64,000 nt of DNA from Mesonia maritima. GTDB lineage: Bacteria > Bacteroidota > Bacteroidia > Flavobacteriales > Flavobacteriaceae. Positions 8,389 to 15,812 of the stretch are shown in pieces. The notes under the pieces are model-generated. The model did no database searches, had not been told where the DNA came from, and worked only from the letters and a program-made list of their open reading frames with translations. Each line of letters starts with the position of its first letter. Positions within the stretch are counted from its first letter, which is position 1. The translations under genes were made by a program, and so were the position numbers. The DNA is taken from NCBI RefSeq assembly GCF_042433895.1, contig NZ_JBHLUA010000012.1:744001-808000 (forward strand), written 5' to 3'.

Positions 8389-8921
8389 AAATTGTACTGT
8401 TTGGTCCAGAATCAACCGGAAAAACCTCTTTAGCAAAAAAACTGGCAGAACATTACCAAACCAATTGGGTGCCAGAATTCGCACGAGAATATTTGCAAAA
8501 AAAATACGATGAATGTAATGAGATTTGTGCTCAAGAAGATTTAATTCCTATTGCGAAAGGACAAATTTCTGCTGAAAATAAACTAAGCAAAACCGCTAAT
8601 AAAGTCCTTTTTTGCGATACAAACGTGCTGCAAACTTATGCATACGGAAAAGTGTATTATAAAAATTTTGAAAATGAAACTTTAAAAAAGTATATTGGTA
8701 AACACAAATACAATTTATATCTTTTAACCTATATAGACGTCCCTTGGGAAGAAGACGATTTACGTGATAAACCGCATGAACGTGAAGAAATGTTCGTTCA
8801 TTTTAAAGAAATATTAAAACAAAAAAATCTTCCTTACGTAATTATAAATGGAACTTTAGAAGAACGATTAAAAAAAGCTGTAAATGTAATTGATAAGCTA
8901 TTGAAGAACGAAAACGCATGA
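8349..8921 (+). CDS. NadR-like P-loop kinase, vitamin-trapping partner of the transporter
   Basis: 190-residue ATPase related to the kinase domain of NadR (ribosylnicotinamide kinase). Walker A is GPESTGKTS (about residues 19-27), followed by VPEFAREYL, the Asp-bearing strand VLFCDTNVLQTYAYGKVYY and a lid segment DLRDKPHEREEMF. No adenylyltransferase or HTH domain is present, so it is a stand-alone kinase. The start overlaps pnuC by 40 nt and no later Met precedes the P-loop. The substrate is either nicotinamide riboside or thiamine; the sequence does not decide. Confidence 0.8.
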   Translation: MEKTLEQKPADCLKIVLFGPESTGKTSLAKKLAEHYQTNWVPEFAREYLQKKYDECNEICAQEDLIPIAKGQISAENKLSKTANKVLFCDTNVLQTYAYGKVYYKNFENETLKKYIGKHKYNLYLLTYIDVPWEEDDLRDKPHEREEMFVHFKEILKQKNLPYVIINGTLEERLKKAVNVIDKLLKNENA

Positions 8922-10423
8922 ATTTTACAGAAAAAGACCAGAAGCAGATAAACGAAGAAAACCTAACTACCACACAACTTTTAAATCAGTTAGAAACCTT
9001 TAAAAGTGGAATTCCGCCCATAAATTTAATTATTTCGGCTACTTTAAAAAACGGTATCATTTCAATTACTGAAGAAGAAAAGGAAAAATTCATATCGTAT
9101 TTCGATAGTGAAAAAAAAGAATTAAAACTTGTAAAATTTGTTCCGGCTAGTGGCGCGGCTACCAGAATGTTTAAAAAAGTATTTAATTTTTTAGAAGAAT
9201 TAACTTCGGAAAAGAAACCATTTCAAAAAATACTTGATAAACCCAAATATGCTGAGGTAAAACAACTTCTAGAAAATAAAGAGAAACTACCTTTTCACGA
9301 AAAAGTTTTAGAAAATCTTCCTACAAACGAATCGAAGCCAACCGATCTTTTATATTTAGAAACACTTCTTTCAACAGAAAAATTAAATTTTGGAAAGCTC
9401 CCAAAAGGACTAATTCCTTTTCATAAACATAAAGATTCTACAACTTCACCTTTTATAGAACATTTCTATGAAAGCGCTATTTACGCCGAAACCAACGGAA
9501 AAGCAAGACTACATTTTACAGTAACAGAAGAACATTTACCAAAATTTCAACACGCTTTTGAAACACAAAAAAATCAGTTAGAACAAGAAAATAATTGTGC
9601 GTTTGAGGTCGATTATTCTTTTCAGCAAAAAAGTACCAACACAATTGCCGTAAATTTAGATAATACGCCATTTCGCCATACAAATAATCAGCTGGTTTTT
9701 CGTCCAGCCGGTCACGGCGCATTATTGCAAAACCTAAATAAAGTTGAAGCGGATATCATTTTTATTAAAAATATCGATAATGTGGTAAAAAGAAAATTTT
9801 TACCCGAAATAGCGAATTATAAAAAAATGCTTGCGGGATTTTTACTACAAACACAACATGAAATTTTTCAACTTTTAACTGAACTGGATAAAGATGGCTT
9901 TTCTGAAGAATTAGCCGATAAAGCTCGGAAGTTTGTAAAAAATAAATTCGGTTTTATCAAGCAATTTAATTCTGCTGAAGCGATAAAAAATCATTTGAAT
10001 AAACCTATTCGCATTTGCGGAATGGTTAAAAATGAAGGCGCTCCAGGTGGCGGACCGTTTTGGATAAAAGGTGAAGATGGAAAAATTAGTCTTCAAATTG
10101 TAGAAAGCGCGCAAATGGATTTAAATAATCCTAAACAAGCCGAAATTCAAGAAAAAGCAACCCATTTTAATCCGGTAGATTTAGTATGCGGAATAAAAAA
10201 TTATAAAGGAGAGAAATTCGATTTAAATGAATTTTCAGCTCCGGAACAAGGCTTTATTTCAGAAAAATCAATAGACGGAAAAAAAATAAAAGCCTTAGAA
10301 TTACCGGGACTTTGGAATGGAGCAATGGCAAAATGGAATACGATTTTTGTTGAAGTTCCCAGTCATACGTTTAATCCTGTAAAAACGGTGAACGATCTTT
10401 TAAAGCCAAGTCATCAGAGATGA
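8918..10423 (+). CDS. DUF4301 family protein
   Basis: 501-residue soluble protein matching the DUF4301 pattern of Bacteroidota. It has LVKFVPASGAATRMFKKV near residue 75, which looks like a nucleotide- or sugar-nucleotide-binding loop (compare the GxGTR of nucleotidyltransferases), then FRPAGHGALLQNLN, IFIKNIDNVV and RICGMVKNEGAPGGGPFW. The function is not established. The order of motifs resembles a sugar-phosphate nucleotidyltransferase, but I would not name a reaction. The start overlaps the kinase stop by 4 nt. Confidence 0.85.
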   Translation: MNFTEKDQKQINEENLTTTQLLNQLETFKSGIPPINLIISATLKNGIISITEEEKEKFISYFDSEKKELKLVKFVPASGAATRMFKKVFNFLEELTSEKKPFQKILDKPKYAEVKQLLENKEKLPFHEKVLENLPTNESKPTDLLYLETLLSTEKLNFGKLPKGLIPFHKHKDSTTSPFIEHFYESAIYAETNGKARLHFTVTEEHLPKFQHAFETQKNQLEQENNCAFEVDYSFQQKSTNTIAVNLDNTPFRHTNNQLVFRPAGHGALLQNLNKVEADIIFIKNIDNVVKRKFLPEIANYKKMLAGFLLQTQHEIFQLLTELDKDGFSEELADKARKFVKNKFGFIKQFNSAEAIKNHLNKPIRICGMVKNEGAPGGGPFWIKGEDGKISLQIVESAQMDLNNPKQAEIQEKATHFNPVDLVCGIKNYKGEKFDLNEFSAPEQGFISEKSIDGKKIKALELPGLWNGAMAKWNTIFVEVPSHTFNPVKTVNDLLKPSHQR

Positions 10424-10824
10424 AAAATAAAGATCAACTTCTGGCTGAACTAAATTTTAAAGCGGTTTTAAGCGGCGGTCCCGGCGGCCAACACGCGAAT
10501 AAAACCAGCACAAAAATTTTATTAGAATGGAACTTATCTCAATCTGCTTTATTTTCTGAAGAAGAAAAAGAACGTCTTCAGCAAAAATTAAAAAACAGAA
10601 TTACCAAAGAAGGGATTTTACAACTTTCTTCAGACCATACGCGGAGTCAACATAAAAATAAAGAAATTGTTCAAACCCGCTTTTTGCGACTTTTAGAAGA
10701 TGGATTAAAAATTCCGCGAAAGCGCAAAAAAACAAAACCTTCAAAAAAATCAAAATTAAAAAGACTTCAAAATAAAAAGCGTCAAGCCGATAAAAAGGCA
10801 AACCGCAAAAATCCACTTCTATAA
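10420..10824 (+). CDS. arfB: ArfB-type peptidyl-tRNA hydrolase (ribosome rescue)
   Basis: 134-residue class-I release-factor-like protein with the catalytic GGQ in LSGGPGGQHANKTSTKILL (about residues 18-36) and a lysine/arginine-rich tail (PRKRKKTKPSKKSKLKRLQ) that in ArfB/ICT1 enters the empty mRNA channel. It releases nascent peptides from ribosomes stalled without a stop codon. There is no codon-recognition domain, which separates it from RF1 and RF2. Last gene of the operon, overlapping DUF4301 by 4 nt. Confidence 0.92.
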   Translation: MKNKDQLLAELNFKAVLSGGPGGQHANKTSTKILLEWNLSQSALFSEEEKERLQQKLKNRITKEGILQLSSDHTRSQHKNKEIVQTRFLRLLEDGLKIPRKRKKTKPSKKSKLKRLQNKKRQADKKANRKNPLL

Positions 10825-10951
10825 GTTTTTAAAAATGTGTGTAATTTTTCTACACTTGTGGTGTGGGAAATTAAAGATTCTACAAAACCATTGAATCCGA
10901 ATATATTATTTAAATAATTGATAATAAGTATATTATATTGAATATTTTTAG

Positions 10952-10968
10952 TTGGCATCATACTTTCT
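10952..10968 (+). promoter_or_regulatory. candidate sigma-54 (-24/-12) promoter
   Basis: TTGGCATCATACTTTCT fits TTGGCAC-N5-TTGC at the -24 GG and the exact 10-nt spacing, but has TC where GC is expected at -12. It sits 46 nt before a small secreted protein and about 480 nt before a sigma-54 activator gene. A 14-bp AT palindrome (10905-10918) lies upstream. The match is imperfect, so this is a lead only. Confidence 0.3.
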
Positions 10969-11014
10969 ATATAGTTATTGACTTTAAGTAACAACAACAA
11001 ATAAAATTTAAACT

Positions 11015-11326
11015 ATGAAAAATTTATTGATGACAGCTGCTGCTGCAGCAATGGTATTAACTGCAGGAAACATGAACGCTCAAAGTGCACAAGCTCAAGA
11101 AACTGTGGAAGTAGAAATGGCCACGCAAGATGGATTTAAAGAAATTAAAGCAAGTCAATTACCAGAAGCTGTAACTTCAGCAGTAGAAAAAGATTTTAAA
11201 GGTGCTTCTATTGCTAAAGCTTTTATGAACGATCAAAAGGAATATAAGTTAATGCTGAAAATGGAAGGCGCTTCTGAAGCTAAAACCGTTTATGCGAATG
11301 CAAAAGGTGAATGGATTAAAAAATAA
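11015..11326 (+). CDS. small secreted PepSY-like protein
   Basis: 103 residues with an Ala-rich signal peptide (cleavage near MNAQ or AQAQ, residues 20-28). The mature part has the order of a single PepSY-like (PF11396-type) repeat: FKEIKASQLPEAVTSAVEKDF, then GASIAKAFMNDQKEYKLMLKMEG, then TVYANAKGEWIKK. Such proteins are periplasmic and of unknown or inhibitor-like role. The gene stands alone with its own terminator, and its upstream region contains the sigma-54-like element. Confidence 0.75.
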   Translation: MKNLLMTAAAAAMVLTAGNMNAQSAQAQETVEVEMATQDGFKEIKASQLPEAVTSAVEKDFKGASIAKAFMNDQKEYKLMLKMEGASEAKTVYANAKGEWIKK

Positions 11327-11359
11327 GTTAGTTCCTTAAATTGATATCGGTCAGTTTAG

Positions 11360-11388
11360 AAGAGGTTTAGCGATAGGCCTCTTTTTTT
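11360..11388 (+). terminator. terminator of the PepSY-like gene
   Basis: 9-bp stem AAGAGGTTT/AGGCCTCTT with two G-T pairs, 6-nt loop and a following T run, 33 nt after the stop codon. Confidence 0.75.
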
Positions 11389-11450
11389 ATGATATTTTTT
11401 AAAGCTGAAGGCCTACTTAATGATTAATTTTGTAAAAACTAGTTTTATTG

Positions 11451-12794
11451 ATGCCTAAAGTTTTATTGGTAGAAGACGATATTGCATTTTGCAAAATGTT
11501 AGAAACATTTCTTATAAAGAAAAATTTTCAAGTTGAAGTTGCCCATTCCGCAAAAAAAGCATTTTCAAAAATTAGCAACAAAGAATTCGATTTGGTATTA
11601 ACAGATGTTCGTTTACCAGATCAAGACGGACATATTATTCTAGAAGAATTAAAACAAAATCACCCGCATACAAAAGTAATTCTAATGACGAGTTACGCTG
11701 AAGTGAATTTAGCGGTGGATGCTATTAAAAATGGAGCGTTCGATTATATATCGAAACCGGTAAATCCTGAAAAAATGTTGCAAACTATGCAACTTGCTCT
11801 TTCAGATGGAGAAGAAAAAACACCTACACCAAAAAAAGAAAAAACTTCAGAGAATAAGAAAGGTAACTCTAGTTATGTAAGCGGAATAAGTGATGCTTCT
11901 CAAAAATTAAACGATTATATTAAATTGGTCGCACCTACCAATATGTCTGTATTAATTATTGGGGAAAGCGGAACCGGTAAAGAATACGTTGCTAAAAATA
12001 TTCATGATCAAAGTAAACGCGCTGGAAAAGCCTTTGTGGCCGTAGATTGTGGTGCGATTCCTAAAGAGATTGCTTCGAGTGAATTTTTCGGTCATATAAA
12101 AGGTTCTTTTACCGGCGCGGTAAACGATAAAACCGGACATTTTGAAGCGGCAAATGGCGGGACTTTATTCTTAGATGAAATTGGGAATTTAAGTTACGAA
12201 TTACAAGTTCAACTCTTACGTGCATTGCAGGAGAGAAAAATTAAACCGGTGGGAAGCAATACTGAAATTGAGGTTGATATTCGGGTAATTGCAGCAACCA
12301 ATGAAGATTTAAAGAAAGCTGTTGAAAATGGTGAATTTAGAGAAGATCTTTATCATCGGTTAAATGAATTTAGCATTCAGGTTCCACCTTTGCGAAATCG
12401 GAAAGCAGATTTAATGATTTTTGCCGATTATTTTCTTGAAAAAGCTAATAAGGAATTGGAAAAAAATAGTGTAGGATTTTCAGATGAAACTAGTGAAATT
12501 TTTAGTCAATATTCTTGGCCGGGAAATTTGCGAGAAATGCAAAATGTAATTAAACGAGCGGTTTTATTAAGTGAAGAAAAATTAATTCAGAAAAAAGTTT
12601 TACCTGCGCATTTGTTAGAGGAAAATCTTGAAGAAGAAAAAAACTATAGCTTGTTTAAAAATAAAAATGAGGAAGAACTCATTAGAGACGCTATTGAAAA
12701 AGCCGGCGGGAATAAAAGTAAAGCCGCGAGAATATTAGCTATAGACCGCAAAACACTTTATAACAAATTAAAACAGTACAATATTAAACTTTAA
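11451..12794 (+). CDS. NtrC-family sigma-54-dependent response regulator
   Basis: 447 residues. The frame opens at a TTG (11448), but the ATG at 11451 giving MPKVLLVEDD is the sensible start. Domains: receiver 3-115 with acidic pocket E8-D9-D10, phospho-acceptor D52 (LVLTDVRLPD) and the Lys in SKPVNP; AAA+ ATPase about 145-370 with Walker A GESGTGKE, sigma-54 contact loop GSFTGA (common variant of GAFTGA), and Walker B GGTLFLDEIGN; Fis-type HTH 410-447 (GGNKSKAARILAIDRKTLYNKL). It activates RNA polymerase with RpoN. A hybrid histidine kinase converges on it from the other side and is the obvious candidate partner. Confidence 0.95.
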   Translation: MPKVLLVEDDIAFCKMLETFLIKKNFQVEVAHSAKKAFSKISNKEFDLVLTDVRLPDQDGHIILEELKQNHPHTKVILMTSYAEVNLAVDAIKNGAFDYISKPVNPEKMLQTMQLALSDGEEKTPTPKKEKTSENKKGNSSYVSGISDASQKLNDYIKLVAPTNMSVLIIGESGTGKEYVAKNIHDQSKRAGKAFVAVDCGAIPKEIASSEFFGHIKGSFTGAVNDKTGHFEAANGGTLFLDEIGNLSYELQVQLLRALQERKIKPVGSNTEIEVDIRVIAATNEDLKKAVENGEFREDLYHRLNEFSIQVPPLRNRKADLMIFADYFLEKANKELEKNSVGFSDETSEIFSQYSWPGNLREMQNVIKRAVLLSEEKLIQKKVLPAHLLEENLEEEKNYSLFKNKNEEELIRDAIEKAGGNKSKAARILAIDRKTLYNKLKQYNIKL

Positions 12795-12829
12795 TTGATT
12801 ATCCGCAATTTGCAATACTTGGTCTTTTC

Positions 12830-12913
12830 GTCATTCCGGACTTGATCCGGAATCTCATACTGCATTGAAAAACAAAATTTTGAGATGAGACCCTGAATCA
12901 AGTTCAGGGTGAC
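12830..12913. repeat. interspersed palindromic repeat, copy 1
   Basis: Two 28-nt arms in inverted orientation (12830-12857 and 12886-12913), each itself a hairpin: TTCCGGA-cttga-TCCGGAA and ACCCTGAA-tcaag-TTCAGGGT. The arms follow one degenerate pattern GTCAYYCYGRACTTGATYC... and end in TCTCA. It fills the gap between the convergent activator and kinase genes and may also act as their terminator. A related copy lies at 34050-34149. Confidence 0.85.
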
Positions 12914-12943
12914 GAGACTTCATTATCATCTATTACGGATATT

Positions 12944-15520
12944 CTAAACTTTAAAATCTTGTTTTAATTTCTGTAGTAAAACCTCAATATTTTTTAAAGC
13001 TTGTTGAGTACGTTTTCTTACTTCATTAGAAGAAAGATTCAACTCATTTTGTTGCTCTAAATCAGCTAGGTATTTTACTACATTATTTGCTTTCAGTTGG
13101 CGAAGCATAGGTAGCATTTTATGGGCTAAAAAAGCAATTTGTGGGTTGTTTTCCTCATTCACCGCTTTTTGTAAGTCCGCTACATTTGTAGTTGTGTTTT
13201 CTATAAATGTAGTAATAATAAGATTTAGAGCGGTTTCATCTTCGCCGGTAAAAATCTTTAAATCTTCTACACTGTAAATTTGGGTTGTAGCATTAGCGGT
13301 TGAAGTAGTTGGGTTTTGCTCTTCAATTGTTAGCTTTAAAATTTCAGCGATTACTTGTAAAAGTTCATTTGTATGAAAAGGTTTTATAAGGTTTGTTTCA
13401 AAGCCTTTTTCAGTATAAATTTCTTGGTTTATTTCTTTTCTTCCCGAAAGTGCAATTACCGGAATTTTATTAGTTTTCGGGTTAGCTTTAAGTTTTCTAA
13501 TAAATTGAAAACCGTTCATTTCTGGCATTTGAATATCAGAAAGAATAAGATCGAACCGTTGTTTTTTTAATTTTTTAAGCGCCTCTTTTCCGTTTGTGGC
13601 GGTTTCAAAACTTAATTGATTTTGCTTTAAAATCTCAGTGGTCAACGCTAATTGAGCAGGTTCATCTTCAACAATGAGAATAGTTTTATTTTTTCCGTTT
13701 TTTAAATGAAAATGTTTTGTTTGGGTTGAAAAGGTTTGCTTGGCATTTTCTATGGGAATTTCAACCGTAAATTTACTTCCTTTTTCTACTTCACTTTCTA
13801 AGTAAATTTTTCCATTTAATAATAAAACCAGGCGTTTGGTAATTGCTAAACCTAGGCCAGAACCTCCGTATTGTTTTTCGATAGAAGATTTTGCCTGAGA
13901 GAATTCATCGAAAATAATTTTTTGTTGTTTTGGGGTGATTCCAATCCCGGAATCTTCAATACTAATTTTTAATGTTTTATTGGCACCGCCAAAGGGTTTA
14001 ACATCCTGAGGCTTGACTTGAGGTATTTTACTCGATGATCCAGATTTAAATGTTGTATGTTTTGTGTTTATATTCGCATACTCTTTTGTTGTTGGAGAGT
14101 TTTTGGACGTATTTTGAGGGAGTTTATTTTTTATAGGAAGATTTTCTAAGCTTGCTTCAATCTTAAGAAAACCCTGGGAGGTGAATTTGTATGCATTTCC
14201 AATTAAATTGGTTAAAATTTGTTGAATCCGAAAAGGATCACTTAAAAAATTTTGGTCTAAATCTTCAGCTATTGTAATTTTTAACTCCAGCTCTTTGTTA
14301 TCCTCACTCGGTATTACGCCATTTATACTTTCGTAGATTACATTTTTAGGATTAAAGGGTAATTTTTCTATTGCCATTTTGCCGGCTTCCAGTTTGGAAA
14401 AATCTAATAAATCGTTTACCAGATGCAAGATATAAACTGAAGATTTTTTAAGCTGATCTAAGTAATGAGCCTGTTTTTCGGTAAGTTCGGTTTTAGTTAA
14501 TAAATCTGAATATCCCGAAATGGTATTTAGAGGAGTTCTGAGATCGTGTGTAATTGTGGCTGTAAATTGTTCCCGTTGTTTTAATAAGGTTTCTGCATAC
14601 AATTTTGCTTTTTCTAATTCGGTACGATAGCGCTGACTTCTATTGGTGTCTTTTAAAACTAAGACCACAAATAATAAAATAATGAGCATGCAGGCAATTC
14701 CTAATACAATAATTAAATTGGAGGTATCTTCTATAATTGCTCTGGATTTTGCAACTTGACTAACCGATTTTTGTACTTCTTCTTGTTCAATTTCGGCACG
14801 TAGATTTCGCAGTTGAGCTGAAAGGTTTCTGTCATTTTCTAACAGCGCATTTTCTTTATTAATTACATTTTGTTGGTATAAACGTTCTTCGGTTTCTAGT
14901 CTGGTAAGTACTGTCTTCATCGAATTAATAAGCGAATCGGCAGATTGTTGTGTTAATGTATTTGCGTTATCTTCTTTGGCATATTCTAAATATTTCACCA
15001 ATACTTTTCTAATATAAGGCTTATACTCTTTTAAGCGTTCATTGTAATTATCGTCTTCAAAAAGGTAATTGGTTTTTTCGAGTTCTGTGAGCACGCGATC
15101 ATAATAATTATTCGTGCTGTTTTGCTTCCGTAGCGCTAATAAATCTATTAAGTTTTGTTTTTTTAGATTCAGCAATTCATTTATACTGTCTAATTCAGGA
15201 ATAATTTCATCGTTAGAATAGGTGTGTTTTAAAGAATCGACAATAAAAGAGATGGTATCTAATTGCGCATTAAATTTAGAAAGATCTTCTGATCGTTCAT
15301 TTTGAATAATATTTCTGCTAATTCCTTCTGCGACGTAAAGGTTCGTTACAGCTTCACTTACTAAGAGTAAGCGCTTATTATTTTCATTTCCGATCGTGTT
15401 AGCTTCAGATAAGTTTATAATTTTATTATATACAAACCAAACGGTAAGTACCGCTATGGCCGACAATAAAATATAGCCGGTCAATACTTTAAAGGTTATA
15501 GATTGCTTAGTGCTTTTCAC
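12944..15520 (-). CDS. hybrid sensor histidine kinase (HisKA-HATPase-REC-Hpt)
   Basis: 858 residues in the inner membrane. TM1 is at about 10-30, an extracytoplasmic helical region of about 235 residues follows, and TM2 is at about 268-290. Then come HisKA with the phospho-His in TATITHDLRTPLN, an HATPase domain (N-box LIGNAYKFTS; DSGIGI; GGSGLGLAITKR), a receiver with the phospho-Asp in DLILSDIQMPEMNG, and a C-terminal Hpt with the His in FLAHKMLPMLRQL. A Ser/Thr/Lys-rich insert of about 55 residues (about 460-515) separates the N-box from DSGIGI. The full relay in one chain implies an outside final acceptor, plausibly the NtrC-type regulator that faces it. Confidence 0.95.
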   Translation of the reverse strand: MKSTKQSITFKVLTGYILLSAIAVLTVWFVYNKIINLSEANTIGNENNKRLLLVSEAVTNLYVAEGISRNIIQNERSEDLSKFNAQLDTISFIVDSLKHTYSNDEIIPELDSINELLNLKKQNLIDLLALRKQNSTNNYYDRVLTELEKTNYLFEDDNYNERLKEYKPYIRKVLVKYLEYAKEDNANTLTQQSADSLINSMKTVLTRLETEERLYQQNVINKENALLENDRNLSAQLRNLRAEIEQEEVQKSVSQVAKSRAIIEDTSNLIIVLGIACMLIILLFVVLVLKDTNRSQRYRTELEKAKLYAETLLKQREQFTATITHDLRTPLNTISGYSDLLTKTELTEKQAHYLDQLKKSSVYILHLVNDLLDFSKLEAGKMAIEKLPFNPKNVIYESINGVIPSEDNKELELKITIAEDLDQNFLSDPFRIQQILTNLIGNAYKFTSQGFLKIEASLENLPIKNKLPQNTSKNSPTTKEYANINTKHTTFKSGSSSKIPQVKPQDVKPFGGANKTLKISIEDSGIGITPKQQKIIFDEFSQAKSSIEKQYGGSGLGLAITKRLVLLLNGKIYLESEVEKGSKFTVEIPIENAKQTFSTQTKHFHLKNGKNKTILIVEDEPAQLALTTEILKQNQLSFETATNGKEALKKLKKQRFDLILSDIQMPEMNGFQFIRKLKANPKTNKIPVIALSGRKEINQEIYTEKGFETNLIKPFHTNELLQVIAEILKLTIEEQNPTTSTANATTQIYSVEDLKIFTGEDETALNLIITTFIENTTTNVADLQKAVNEENNPQIAFLAHKMLPMLRQLKANNVVKYLADLEQQNELNLSSNEVRKRTQQALKNIEVLLQKLKQDFKV

Positions 15521-15567
15521 GATACTTCAAATTTAAATATGCTTGCTCATAAAAGCCCTTAAAATTA

Positions 15568-15597
15568 TTGTAAATTAAAAAATAAGAATTAGCTTTG
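15568..15597 (+). promoter_or_regulatory. promoter of the thiamine receptor transcript
   Basis: TTG at 15568-15570, 19 nt, TAGCTTTG at 15590-15597, matching the Bacteroidetes TTG-N19-TAnnTTTG form. Transcription would begin at about 15604, exactly at the 5' edge of the riboswitch. Confidence 0.7.
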
Positions 15598-15602
15598 CCG
15601 CA

Positions 15603-15676
15603 AATCTCAAAGGGGTGCCGAAAGGCTGAGATCATACCCAAAGAACCTGGGCGGGTAATGCTGCCAAGGGAATATA
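15603..15676 (+). promoter_or_regulatory. TPP (THI-box) riboswitch
   Basis: Core elements in order: TCTCA...GGGGTGCC, GGCTGAGA, ACCC, GAACCTGG, GGGTAATGC and the closing AAGGGAA. These are the conserved pyrimidine- and pyrophosphate-binding parts of the thiamine pyrophosphate aptamer. A small hairpin follows (AGAAAGT at 15676-15682 with ACTTTCT at 15692-15698), then a rho-independent terminator, so control is by premature termination when TPP is abundant. Confidence 0.95.
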
Positions 15677-15708
15677 GAAAGTTTGCTAGCGACTTTCTGT
15701 GTATGTAC

Positions 15709-15750
15709 TCCTGATCTAAACTTTAAGCGAAGTTTGTATCAGGATTTTTT
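15709..15750 (+). terminator. riboswitch expression-platform terminator
   Basis: Stem TCCTGAT...ATCAGGA extended by AAACTT/AAGTTT after a 2-nt internal loop, followed by six Ts. It stands 62 nt before the receptor start and directly after the TPP aptamer. Confidence 0.85.
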
Positions 15751-15812
15751 ATTTTAATTAATTTGTAAACCAAGAATAATCGCCCCTTTTATTCGTAAAA
15801 TTTTTATTACGG

